This document shows, piece by piece, positions 1 to 11,412 of a stretch of 64,000 nucleotides of DNA. The stretch's first letter is position 1. The number at the start of each line of letters is the position of its first letter. Source of the DNA: Granulicella mallensis (GTDB lineage Bacteria > Acidobacteriota > Terriglobia > Terriglobales > Acidobacteriaceae); the NCBI RefSeq assembly GCF_014203225.1, contig NZ_JACHIO010000012.1, forward strand, positions 124,001 to 188,000, given 5' to 3'. Both the position numbers and the translations under genes were made by a program. The notes beneath the pieces are model-generated. The model saw only the letters and a list, made by a program, of their open reading frames with translations, was not told the DNA's origin and ran no database searches.

Positions 1-554
1 GCAGCTTTGTTCAGGATGGCAAACAGGCTCTCGGGAGCAACCGGAAGCGCCTGCCCAGCGGCTTCCACCGTGAAGGCGCTTCCTCTCCGCACAACTTTGA
101 TGCCGCCCTCTGTGACGACATGGCCATACTGGTCCGCAAGAATCGGCACCAGAACCTTGTCGCGCAGACGCTCTTCCGCCGAGTTCCAGTCGATGTCGAA
201 GAAGCTGGCATAGCGGCTGCTGGTGCCGTTTTCCAGCACATCCCACCAGTAGCGATTCTGTTCGCCAAGGCTCATGTGGTTCGGCACGATGTCCAGCACC
301 TGCCCCAGCCCCAGCTCTTTCAATCGTGCGCAGAAACGCTCGTGCGCCTCCGCGCCGCCAAGTTCCTCATTCACCTTGCGATGGTCGACCACATCGTAGC
401 CGTGCATACTTCCCGGCGCTGCCTGTAGATAGGGCGACGTGTAGACATGGGTAACACCAAGAGCCTTCAGATAATCGGCGATCGACGCAGCATCGTCGAA
501 CGTAAAGTTTTTATGCAGCTGCAGCCGATATGTCGACCCCGGAGTCTTCGCCAT
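1..554 (-). CDS. treY: Malto-oligosyltrehalose synthase TreY, N-terminal part (truncated by window edge)
   Basis: Reading from an ATG at 554 gives 184 uninterrupted codons that run off the window at base 1. TreY (GH13_26) converts the reducing end of alpha-1,4-glucan into a trehalose-type alpha,alpha-1,1 linkage, which TreZ then releases. The visible part carries the family opening STYRLQLHKNFTFDDA (about residues 7-22), then THVYTSPYLQAAPGSMHGYD (35-53) and LDIVPNHMSL (88-97), the first conserved GH13 region. The catalytic Asp and Glu lie outside the window. It is downstream of a GH15 gene on the same strand with a 254-base gap, and its partner treZ is not in view. It fits the GlgE and TreS genes a few kb away. 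Family assignment is firm; full length cannot be judged. Confidence 0.9.
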   Translation of the reverse strand, partial: MAKTPGSTYRLQLHKNFTFDDAASIADYLKALGVTHVYTSPYLQAAPGSMHGYDVVDHRKVNEELGGAEAHERFCARLKELGLGQVLDIVPNHMSLGEQNRYWWDVLENGTSSRYASFFDIDWNSAEERLRDKVLVPILADQYGHVVTEGGIKVVRRGSAFTVEAAGQALPVAPESLFAILNKA

Positions 555-808
555 AGGTTAGGTTTTGTCCCATCTGTGGTTATGTACGTTAGGGCGGTTT
601 CACGATTGCGGTCATCCCGCAACCTTGCGCCATGTGATTTCCCATGAGGAAACCCATGAGTCTCCTACACTTTTGCTCTACACATAGGATGAAACCGCTT
701 GAGCCCGCAGGAATGCCCCACACTCGTGAGCCACCTATAGTATCGATAGAGTCACTTCACGAGGTATGAGGTTGCATTGGGGCGATAATCAACTACTTCT
801 GGGTAACC

Positions 809-2653
809 TCAAGGGGTATAAGGAGTGGGTTTCCAGTGATCTGAAAGTGTAAAGGCTGTATGAACCAGCGCAATATGAGAGAGCGCCTGTGGAAAGTTGC
901 CCAGCATGCGTTTATTGACCGGATCGTACTCCTCACTCAATAAACCTACATCGTTACGCAGTGCCAGCAGCCTGTGAAATATCTCCCTGGCTTCCTCTCT
1001 GCGCCCCATAAGGTGCAAGCAACTTACCAGCCAAAAGCTGCACGCCAGGAAAGTACCTTCATCCCCTTTCAATCCATCGGGAGCCTCCGCCGGAATATAG
1101 CGTCGCACCAATCCGTCTTTCATGAGGTCTCTCTGGATCGCATCTACAGTACCGATGATGCGTGGATCGTCCATCGGCAGAAATCCGACAAGACCTAAAC
1201 GCAGGCACGACGCATCCAGCTCCTTTGAGCCATAGCTCTGCGTAAAGGCGTTTTGTTTCTTATCGAAGCCTTTCTCGCAGATCTCCTTGTGCAGCATGTC
1301 GCGGTTCTTACGCCAGCGTTTGACGTCACCCCGCCCATCGAAGCGCTCATGATTCTTGAGCGCGCGATCGAGCGCCACCCACGCCATGACCTTGCTGTGT
1401 ACAAAGTGTTTGCGTCCTCCACGCGTCTCCCAGATACCCTCATCCGGCTCCTCCCAGACATGGCATAAGTGATCGACGAGGGAAGCCTGTAGCGCGGAGG
1501 CCGGAACTCGGATATCTTCATCGGCGTCGGGCACACGATACAGTGCCGTCACGACCTCTCCAAAGACATCCAGTTGGAACTGCCCGGCCGCAGCGTTACC
1601 AAAACGTACCGGCGAGGAATCCTCATAGCCGCGTAGCCAGGTCGCATTCCATTCAACCAGGAGCCGTTCGCCACCGATGCCATAAAGACTCTGCACCTGG
1701 CCGGGGGCTCCGGCGATGGCACGCAGCAGCCATAGCCGCCACTGCACCGCCTCTTCCGTATAACCAGCGCTCATCAGCACCAGCAGCGTAAAGGACGTGT
1801 CGCGCAGCCAGCAGTAGCGGTAGTCCCAGTTACGCTCACCGCCAATCTTCTCCGGCAACCCCGAGGTCACTGCGGCAACGATACCGCCCGTCGGACGATA
1901 GGTCATCGCCTTCAGCGTCATCAGGCTTCGCGCCACAGCATCGCCATACTCGCCCTCGTACTTCGAGCGCGCCGTCCACTCACACCAATAGTCCTGCGTG
2001 TCGGCAAGAGCGTCTTCTGGAGTTACCGGCGTTGGCGCCTCTTCCGTCGAGTTCGCGTACGTCAGCACGAAGCAAGCACGATCCCCTTCCCGGAGCGTGA
2101 ACTCGCTGACGGTCTTCAGGCCTTCGCCCTCTAACTCGATAGCTACGCCACTCGTGCATATGCTGCGCAGCACCACCATGTGCGGCCCAGCGACGGCGCG
2201 CAGGTCCTGATCTTTTTTAGTGACCCAGGGAACAGTAAGACCATAGTCGAAGCGTATCGCGAGTTCCATGCGCATCTTCACTTTGCCGCGAACACCGGTC
2301 GCGATGCGGATCACGTCGGAGTGCTTGCCGCGCGGCGGCATGAAGTCGGTAAGAGTAACCTCGCCCTCTTTGGTAACAAACGTAGTCTCGACGATCATCG
2401 TGCCGGGAAGATAACGCCGGGTAGTCGACTGAATTTCAGCCTCGGGCCTCACTCTCCAATAGCCGTTATCTGCCGTTCCCAATAGAGCCGCAAAACAGGC
2501 GCCGGACGAAAAGGACGGCCAGCACAGCCAGTCGATCGAGCCCTCACGGCTAACCAGTGCCGCCGTCTCGCAATCTCCGATGAGAGCGTAGTCTTCAATG
2601 CGAGCCGCATGGAGCGGAGCTTGCTTTTCTTCTTTCCCGAACCACTTCGACAC
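809..2653 (-). CDS. Glycoside hydrolase family 15 protein (glucoamylase/trehalase-like)
   Basis: The 614-residue protein has the architecture of bacterial GH15 enzymes: an N-terminal beta-sandwich opening IEDYALIGDCETAALVS (residues 19-35) with SIDWLCWPSF, then an (alpha/alpha)6 barrel. The family signature ERNWDYRYCWLRD is at 273-285. The acidic segments DEGIWETRGG and GLLSEEYDP near the C-terminus are where the general acid and base are expected. There is no signal peptide, so it is probably cytosolic. Members hydrolyse either alpha-glucan ends to glucose or trehalose (mycobacterial GH15 trehalase), and sequence alone does not decide between them. Its position between treY and the divergent glgE supports a role in glucan or trehalose turnover. 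The start ATG at 2653 lies 212 bases from the glgE start, so the gap holds divergent promoters. Confidence 0.9.
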   Translation of the reverse strand: MSKWFGKEEKQAPLHAARIEDYALIGDCETAALVSREGSIDWLCWPSFSSGACFAALLGTADNGYWRVRPEAEIQSTTRRYLPGTMIVETTFVTKEGEVTLTDFMPPRGKHSDVIRIATGVRGKVKMRMELAIRFDYGLTVPWVTKKDQDLRAVAGPHMVVLRSICTSGVAIELEGEGLKTVSEFTLREGDRACFVLTYANSTEEAPTPVTPEDALADTQDYWCEWTARSKYEGEYGDAVARSLMTLKAMTYRPTGGIVAAVTSGLPEKIGGERNWDYRYCWLRDTSFTLLVLMSAGYTEEAVQWRLWLLRAIAGAPGQVQSLYGIGGERLLVEWNATWLRGYEDSSPVRFGNAAAGQFQLDVFGEVVTALYRVPDADEDIRVPASALQASLVDHLCHVWEEPDEGIWETRGGRKHFVHSKVMAWVALDRALKNHERFDGRGDVKRWRKNRDMLHKEICEKGFDKKQNAFTQSYGSKELDASCLRLGLVGFLPMDDPRIIGTVDAIQRDLMKDGLVRRYIPAEAPDGLKGDEGTFLACSFWLVSCLHLMGRREEAREIFHRLLALRNDVGLLSEEYDPVNKRMLGNFPQALSHIALVHTAFTLSDHWKPTPYTP

Positions 2654-2865
2654 AAGTTCCTCCGTGCTGGCTCAGCCCTATCACTATCCACGGCACAACC
2701 AGCTCTTACCCCAGCGCATCCCTTACCCTAGAGAAAGAACGGTGTAAGGTGGAGACGCTGGAAAGACATCTTCCACCGTTGGATGCGTCGTAGCCGGACA
2801 AGCGTTTCGCGTTGGCTGCAAACGATTGAATTTACATAAAGATTGACGCAGGAGAGACGTACAGC

Positions 2866-4887
2866 ATGAAACCGAGTGAAGGCCGCCGCCGCATTGTCAT
2901 CGAAGAGATTCAACCCCAGGTCGATGCAGGCCGCTATCCCGCAAAACGCGTCGTCGGAGACCTCGTCGAGGTCACGGCAGCGATCTTTGGCGATGGCCAC
3001 GATCATGTTGCAGCCCGCCTGCTCTATCGGCACTCCTCACAGCGCAAATGGAACTCCGTTCCCTTCAGCGAGCTTTCGAATGATCTGTGGACGGCAACCT
3101 TTCCCGTCGACAAGGTCGGCCCCTGGAACTTCACTGTCGAAGCCTGGGTCGACCACTTCGATACGTGGGTGCACGATCTCGGCAAACGGCTGGCAGCTCA
3201 ACCGGACCCGAAAGAGCCAACGCAGCAAACGACGCCGCAGGACATTCCACTGGCGCTTCGCATCGGAGCCAACCATCTGGATGCGGCCTCTTCGCGGGCC
3301 AAGGGAGGCGACGCGAAGGAACTGAAGCTTGCCGCCGGACAACTGCGAGCCCTCGCCGAGGCGAACCTGCCGTTCTACGAATCGCCCATCACCGCTGAAC
3401 TGGAAGCGCTTGTAGCGAAGTATCCCGACCTCTCGTTTGCTACGAAGTACCCGGTGGAGTTGCCGCTTTGGGTGGATCGCGAACGCGCGCGCTTTTCGAG
3501 CTGGTACGAGTTGTTTCCGCGCTCCGCCTCTTCGGTTGCGGGCCGGCATGGCACCCTGAAGGACGTCGAGGCCCGGCTTCCGGAGATCGCCGCGATGGGC
3601 TTCGACGTGGTCTATATGCCGCCGATTCATCCCATCGGTGTCGCGTTTCGCAAGGGGAAAAACAACTCCGTAACCGCTGAACCCGGTGAAGAGGGCAGTC
3701 CCTGGGCTATCGGTGCGGTGGAGGGTGGTCACACCGAGATTCATCCGAAGCTGGGCACACTGGCCGACTTCGACGACCTGGTAAAAGCAGCGCAGGAGCA
3801 AGGCATGGAGCTGGCACTGGACATCGCCTTCCAGTGCTCGCCCGATCACCCCTGGGTAAAACAGCATCCTGCTTGGTTCGTTCACCGTCCCGACGGCACG
3901 ATCCAATACGCCGAGAATCCCCCGAAGAAATATCAGGACATCTATCCGCTGAACTTCGAGTCGAGCGACTGGCGCGGCCTCTGGGATGCTCTCTTCGGCG
4001 TCTTCAAGTTCTGGGTCGACCGCGGTGTACGCGTCTTCCGCGTCGATAACCCCCACACCAAGGCGCTGCGGTTCTGGGAGTGGTGCATAGCCGAGGTCCA
4101 GGCCGTCGCCCCCGATGCTCTCTTCCTCGCCGAGGCCTTCACGCGTCCGCACGTCATGTACTCGCTGGCCAAGGGCGGCTTTACCCAGAGCTACACCTAC
4201 TTCACCTGGCGCACCGATAAGCCCGGCCTGCAAAGCTACTTCGAAGAGCTGATAAAGCCACCCGTCTCGGATTTCTTCCGCCCCAACGTCTGGCCGAATA
4301 CGCCTGACATCCTGCATGAGCAGCTCCAGACCGGCGGCCGGCCCATGTTCATGCAGCGCGTGATCCTGGCAGCCACACTGTCTGCCAACTACGGCATCTA
4401 CGGCCCGGCCTATGAACTGTGCGAGGGCCGTCCCGCCAAGCCGACAGCCGGAAAGACCGGATCGGAAGAGTATCTCGACAGCGAAAAGTACCAGATTCGC
4501 GAGTGGGATCGCTCATCGCCGCTGTCCATCGCTCCGCTCATCACGCAGCTCAACAAGATTCGTCACGAGAGCCTTGCGCTGCAGCGCAACGAGAGTCTGC
4601 ACTTCCACTCGTGCCCCAATCCAAATCTGCTCTGCTACTCGAAGTCGACTCCGGATTTTTCGGACACGATCCTCATCGCGGTCAATCTCGACCCGCTCCA
4701 TGAGCAGGCCGGGATCATCGACCTCGCGCTCGACAAGCTCGGTCTGCCCTGGCAGGGCAGCTTTGAGGTCGAAGACCTGCTCACCGGCGCGCGTTATCAA
4801 TGGCACGACCAATGGAACTACGTCGCGCTCAACCCCAGCGTGATGCCGGCGCATGTGTTCCGAATTGTGAGGCCGCAGAAGGCCTAA
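2866..4887 (+). CDS. glgE: Alpha-1,4-glucan:maltose-1-phosphate maltosyltransferase GlgE
   Basis: GlgE (GH13_3) transfers maltosyl units from alpha-maltose-1-phosphate onto alpha-1,4-glucan in the cytoplasm. The 673-residue length is normal. An N-terminal beta domain is followed by the GH13 barrel. Visible motifs are DVVYMPPIHPIG, the nucleophile in RVFRVDNPHTKAL (Asp394), the acid/base in FLAEAFTRP (Glu423) and WPNTPDILHEQL downstream. The Asp394 and Glu423 numbering matches what I recall for Streptomyces GlgE. The start ATG has AGGAGA about 11 bases upstream. It precedes the treS-maltokinase fusion by 157 bases, with a perfect inverted repeat in that gap. Its substrate would be supplied by that next gene, so the two form one pathway. 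Confidence 0.96.
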   Translation: MKPSEGRRRIVIEEIQPQVDAGRYPAKRVVGDLVEVTAAIFGDGHDHVAARLLYRHSSQRKWNSVPFSELSNDLWTATFPVDKVGPWNFTVEAWVDHFDTWVHDLGKRLAAQPDPKEPTQQTTPQDIPLALRIGANHLDAASSRAKGGDAKELKLAAGQLRALAEANLPFYESPITAELEALVAKYPDLSFATKYPVELPLWVDRERARFSSWYELFPRSASSVAGRHGTLKDVEARLPEIAAMGFDVVYMPPIHPIGVAFRKGKNNSVTAEPGEEGSPWAIGAVEGGHTEIHPKLGTLADFDDLVKAAQEQGMELALDIAFQCSPDHPWVKQHPAWFVHRPDGTIQYAENPPKKYQDIYPLNFESSDWRGLWDALFGVFKFWVDRGVRVFRVDNPHTKALRFWEWCIAEVQAVAPDALFLAEAFTRPHVMYSLAKGGFTQSYTYFTWRTDKPGLQSYFEELIKPPVSDFFRPNVWPNTPDILHEQLQTGGRPMFMQRVILAATLSANYGIYGPAYELCEGRPAKPTAGKTGSEEYLDSEKYQIREWDRSSPLSIAPLITQLNKIRHESLALQRNESLHFHSCPNPNLLCYSKSTPDFSDTILIAVNLDPLHEQAGIIDLALDKLGLPWQGSFEVEDLLTGARYQWHDQWNYVALNPSVMPAHVFRIVRPQKA

Positions 4888-4902
4888 GCCTTGCAGCTGC
4901 CT

Positions 4903-4974
4903 TTGTGGTTGCCTGTATTTCGTCGTCATCCTTCGCCTATGCTCAGGATGACGACGAAATACAGGCAACCACAA
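4903..4974. repeat. Perfect 30-bp inverted repeat between glgE and treS
   Basis: Bases 4903-4932 and 4945-4974 are exact reverse complements around a 12-base loop (4933-4944). The stem would be extremely stable in RNA. The inner part carries a CATCCT/AGGATG core flanking the loop, which resembles palindromic intergenic repeats I recall from acidobacterial genomes. No T-run follows, so a simple intrinsic terminator is not shown. It could still act as a processing or stabilising hairpin between the two cotranscribed genes, or be a mobile REP-like unit. Confidence 0.85.
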
Positions 4975-5044
4975 TAACCACCGCGAACCATCAAATCTGC
5001 ATCCAACCACCTCAGAAGCCCCGCACGAGAGAGGCATTTCACGA

Positions 5045-8392
<3,348 letters not shown>

Positions 8393-8424
8393 CCGTCTAC
8401 TGTTGCACTGTCTAGTGAACCCTC

Positions 8425-9651
8425 ATGTCCTCATTGCCCATCGCCGACATCTCGAATGAAAACCCGCTGGGAACAGCGGCACGCAGCGCTGCCTCGGTGC
8501 TCATCTGCCTTCCGTCACTAAGCGCTGAGGCGTTGCAGACGATGCACGAACGCATCGCCGCCGCTCTTCCCGGGCAATCCGTTCTGCTCGCTTCGCCCGA
8601 TGTTCTGCCGGAGAACACACCGGCCAGCGAGACCATTCAACTGGTCGAATATCCCGCATCGCTTCCCCATGCAGGTTGGGCCCTTACAGCGAGCGATTAT
8701 CTCGGCGCGGCCGATCTCGCACAAAAACACGGGGCATCGACGATCTTGGTGCTGGGTGCGGAGACCGTTTCGCTCTCGACCGGCGGCCTGCATGCCCTGG
8801 TCGCCTCCGTCCTGAGCCAGCGGGTCGACCTGGCGTTGCCGCGCTACCAGACAGGTCCGCACGATGCCCTCGTGAGTTCCGCGCTGCTCTATCCCCTGAC
8901 ACACGCGCTCTTCGGAGCGGGCACGCATCTGCCCCTGCCCCTCGACGTAGCCTTCTCTTCGCGTATGGCGGAACGTCTCGCCGCAGCCGCCCGCAGATTG
9001 GGAAGCGCCGCTCAGAGCACGCCGCTTCTCTGGCCAGTGGCGGAAGCTTCCGTCGCGGCATTCGTTGTTCGTGAGGTCGAAGCGGGTGAAAGGACGATGC
9101 CGCACCCCGGCGATGCCGATCTGAACTCGCTGCTTGCCGAGGTCGCAGGTTCGCTCTTTACCGACATCGAAGCCAAGGCTCCCTTCTGGCAGCGCAGCCG
9201 GGCTTCCATCTCTGCCCTTCCGACCGCCGAGCCCATCCCCCTGGGGGCAGAAACCGAAGAGCTTGCGGAAGTTCGCGCCATGGCGGAGAGCTTCCGCAGC
9301 GCCTATCTGAACCTGCAGGAGATCTGGTCGCTGGTGCTTCCGCCGCAGTCCTTGCTGGCGCTGAAGAAGCTGTCGCTCGCACCGGCGGAGAGCTTCCTGA
9401 TGCCGCCAGACCTGTGGGCGCGAGTCGTCTATGACTTTGTCCTCGCCTATCACCTGCGGACGATCAATCGCGGCCATCTGCTCGGCGCACTGACACCGCT
9501 CTACCTGGCATGGGTCACCTCGCATCTTCGCCGCGCAGCCGGCGATGCAACGCGCTCCGCCCTTCATGTCGAAGAGACGGCCGCTGCATTCGCCGCCGAA
9601 AAACCTTACGTCGTTGCCCGCTGGCGCTGGCCGGACCGTTTCAATCCTTAG
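8425..9651 (+). CDS. Glucosylglycerate/mannosylglycerate synthase-like protein lacking a DXD motif
   Basis: I compare this 408-residue protein with GT78/GT81-type glycosyltransferases from memory. The stretch VDLALPRYQ, then LVSSALLYPLTHALFGAG and LPLDVAFSSRMAERL, follows the order of the acceptor and product-side segments of mannosylglycerate/glucosylglycerate synthase-like enzymes. The C-terminus (FVLAYHLRTINRGHLLGALT, then WRWPDRFNP) also looks family-like. Where such enzymes carry a metal-binding DXD after a hydrophobic strand, this protein reads ILVLGAETVS, so the motif is absent. The nucleotide-sugar half is also shorter than usual. It starts 32 bases after the treS-maltokinase stop and is probably in that operon. 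It may be a catalytically dead or regulatory relative. The start ATG at 8425 has no strong SD, which suggests coupling to upstream translation. Confidence 0.6.
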   Translation: MSSLPIADISNENPLGTAARSAASVLICLPSLSAEALQTMHERIAAALPGQSVLLASPDVLPENTPASETIQLVEYPASLPHAGWALTASDYLGAADLAQKHGASTILVLGAETVSLSTGGLHALVASVLSQRVDLALPRYQTGPHDALVSSALLYPLTHALFGAGTHLPLPLDVAFSSRMAERLAAAARRLGSAAQSTPLLWPVAEASVAAFVVREVEAGERTMPHPGDADLNSLLAEVAGSLFTDIEAKAPFWQRSRASISALPTAEPIPLGAETEELAEVRAMAESFRSAYLNLQEIWSLVLPPQSLLALKKLSLAPAESFLMPPDLWARVVYDFVLAYHLRTINRGHLLGALTPLYLAWVTSHLRRAAGDATRSALHVEETAAAFAAEKPYVVARWRWPDRFNP

Positions 9652-9714
9652 CAATCGGCCGATACCCTCGGAATCACAGCATCCCGGCACCAACGAACTC
9701 AGGAGCCAATCATC

Positions 9715-10473
9715 ATGGGTCAGCAAATCAAATTCGCCCTTCTTCAGTCCACCCATCGCGTAGTGGTCGTGCTCGTCCGCTTTCTTCCCGGCTTGCTGGC
9801 CTTTCTGCTCGCTGTCTTCGTGCTGACAGCCATAGGCTTCCTGCTTGCCTCACTCGTACGACGACTGCTTACCGCAACTCGCTTCGACGAACGCATCGCC
9901 GCCAGCGAGAAGATCAGTTCGCCGGTCAACTTCTCTGATTGGGCACCTTCTAACTCGCCCACACTGCTGGTTGCGCGTGTGGTCTTCTGGCTCTGCATCC
10001 TTGCGGGTGTCGCCGTCGGTATCTCTGCCTTCGACGCGTCCTACTCCGCCGACGATCAGGTCTCGCTCTTCGTTCTTCCCTACCTGACACACCTCCTCGG
10101 CGCCATCCTGATCCTCTTCACCGGCAATCTGCTGGCGCGGTTTCTCGCGCGTTCCGTGCTCATTGGAGCCGTCAACGCACAACTGCAATATGCGCGTTTT
10201 CTTTCGTTTGGTGTGAAGTGGCTCGTTCTGGTGCTTACCGCAGCCATGGCGCTCGACCACCTGCACATCGGCGGCACGGTCGTTGAACTGGCCTTCGGGA
10301 TTCTCTTCGGCGGCATCGTCCTGACGCTTTCGCTGGCAATCGGACTCGGCTCGCGCGACCTGGTCAGCCGCTCCATCGAGAAGAGCATCGAAAAACCACT
10401 TCCCAGCCGTCCAGAGGCCTCGGCCGCGACCGAAATACGCGAGACCCCAGGCCCCAAGCTGCGCCACTTCTAA
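9715..10473 (+). CDS. Integral membrane protein with MscS-type conserved transmembrane helices
   Basis: The 252-residue protein has about five hydrophobic helices (near residues 17-50, 85-107, 120-145, 160-180 and 190-215). A charged C-terminal tail (ending PGPKLRHF) follows. The repeated pattern of a helix followed by GRxLA-like segments (here GNLLARFLARSVLIG) and LxLAIGLGSRDLV resembles the conserved TM helix domain found in mechanosensitive-channel-like proteins (PF05552). It lacks the soluble MscS beta domain, so channel activity is uncertain. AGGAG lies nine bases before ATG 9715. It sits at the end of the trehalose/GlgE block, so an osmotic role is tempting but only inferred. Confidence 0.65.
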   Translation: MGQQIKFALLQSTHRVVVVLVRFLPGLLAFLLAVFVLTAIGFLLASLVRRLLTATRFDERIAASEKISSPVNFSDWAPSNSPTLLVARVVFWLCILAGVAVGISAFDASYSADDQVSLFVLPYLTHLLGAILILFTGNLLARFLARSVLIGAVNAQLQYARFLSFGVKWLVLVLTAAMALDHLHIGGTVVELAFGILFGGIVLTLSLAIGLGSRDLVSRSIEKSIEKPLPSRPEASAATEIRETPGPKLRHF

Positions 10474-10492
10474 CAGGAGCCGCCGATATAAT

Positions 10493-10753
10493 GTGCTGAT
10501 GCAACAGCACGATATTTACGAGCGGCTCACCACAATCTTTCACGATCTCTTTGATGACGATTCCATCGAACTCAGCCCCGGCCTCACGGCTGCGGACGTT
10601 CCCGAGTGGGACTCGTTCAACCACATCAACCTGATCGTAGCCATCGAGTCGCGCTTCGGCATCAAGTTCCAGACCGCCGAGCTGGAATCGATGCACACGG
10701 TGGGCCACCTCGCCGACATCGTTCAGTCGAAGCTGGTCGCTCAGGGACGCTAA
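10493..10753 (+). CDS. Acyl carrier protein-like protein
   Basis: An 86-residue acidic helical protein with the phosphopantetheine-attachment context VPEWDSFNHINLIVAIES; the Ser in WDSF would be modified. Length and the downstream FGIKFQTAELESM pattern fit the ACP fold. The start is GTG at 10493 with AGGAG 13 bases upstream, or the third-codon ATG at 10499. It follows the membrane protein gene by 19 bases and has no adjacent ketosynthase, adenylation or acyltransferase gene, so the partner enzyme is unknown. DSF replaces the DSL typical of fatty-acid ACP, which suggests a specialised carrier. Confidence 0.8.
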   Translation: MLMQQHDIYERLTTIFHDLFDDDSIELSPGLTAADVPEWDSFNHINLIVAIESRFGIKFQTAELESMHTVGHLADIVQSKLVAQGR

Positions 10754-10851
10754 ACCCGTTCGATCTTGTGCTTCGCAGCCAAAACCACCTCGTAGCTCGT
10801 CACCTCATAGCTCGAAGCTGAACAAGACATCTGCCCCAGTCCGGACCCACG

Positions 10852-11412
10852 CTACGAGAGCGTATCTCGTACGCGTGCTAGATCCTCTTCCGTATCGATA
10901 TCGAGCTCAAGCTTTTCATTCGCCACCACTCGCGCAGTCCGCAGCAGCTCACGCGCACCCACATCGCCACTCAACTGCTGCAAGCCTTCGAAGCTCGACG
11001 CAGGAAAGTACGCTGGAATGCCAACTCTGCCTGCGTATCCTGAACCAGCGATGTTTGCAGGCTCCTCGCATAGAGCCCGCAGATGCTCAGGACTTATTGC
11101 GACCTGATCGCAGGTCATCAATACGGCGCCACTGACCTTCAGCATCTTCGCCACAACTACACCGCGGCGAATCGAGGACGCCATACCCTCTGCGGCACTT
11201 TCGTTGATCACGACAAGGCAGCCCAACTGTTGCAGCGAGTGACCGAAGTCGCCCTCAGGATTAATAACAGCGATCACCGGCGAAAGTCCGGCCTCCTGCG
11301 CCACACGCACGGCACGCTCCACCAGCGTTTCACCATCGAGCACAACTGTCTGCTTTGGCCTGCCCAGCCGGGTCGAAGAACCTGCTGCCAGAACAATACC
11401 CGCAATACTCAT
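10852..11412 (-). CDS. MocA/MobA-like molybdenum cofactor nucleotidyltransferase
   Basis: The 186-residue protein opens with MSIAGIVLAAGSSTRLGRPK, the nucleotide-binding signature of the MobA/MocA family (LAAGxSxRxGxxK), and ends with DIDTEEDLARV, also typical. MocA transfers CMP to molybdopterin to make the cytosine dinucleotide cofactor for xanthine-dehydrogenase-type enzymes. The open frame extends further upstream, but the start chosen at 11412 gives an ATGA overlap with the stop of the XdhC gene, indicating translational coupling. This pairing with XdhC supports molybdenum hydroxylase maturation rather than MobA. No hydroxylase subunit is in the window. Confidence 0.85.
   Translation of the reverse strand: MSIAGIVLAAGSSTRLGRPKQTVVLDGETLVERAVRVAQEAGLSPVIAVINPEGDFGHSLQQLGCLVVINESAAEGMASSIRRGVVVAKMLKVSGAVLMTCDQVAISPEHLRALCEEPANIAGSGYAGRVGIPAYFPASSFEGLQQLSGDVGARELLRTARVVANEKLELDIDTEEDLARVRDTLS

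Noticed and set aside
3037-4317. Long minus-strand frame opposite glgE, and similar long antisense frames opposite treS-maltokinase, the phosphoesterase and the patatin gene
   Set aside because: Shadows of high-GC coding sequence. They lack SD, start context and family motifs, while the sense frames are complete enzymes.
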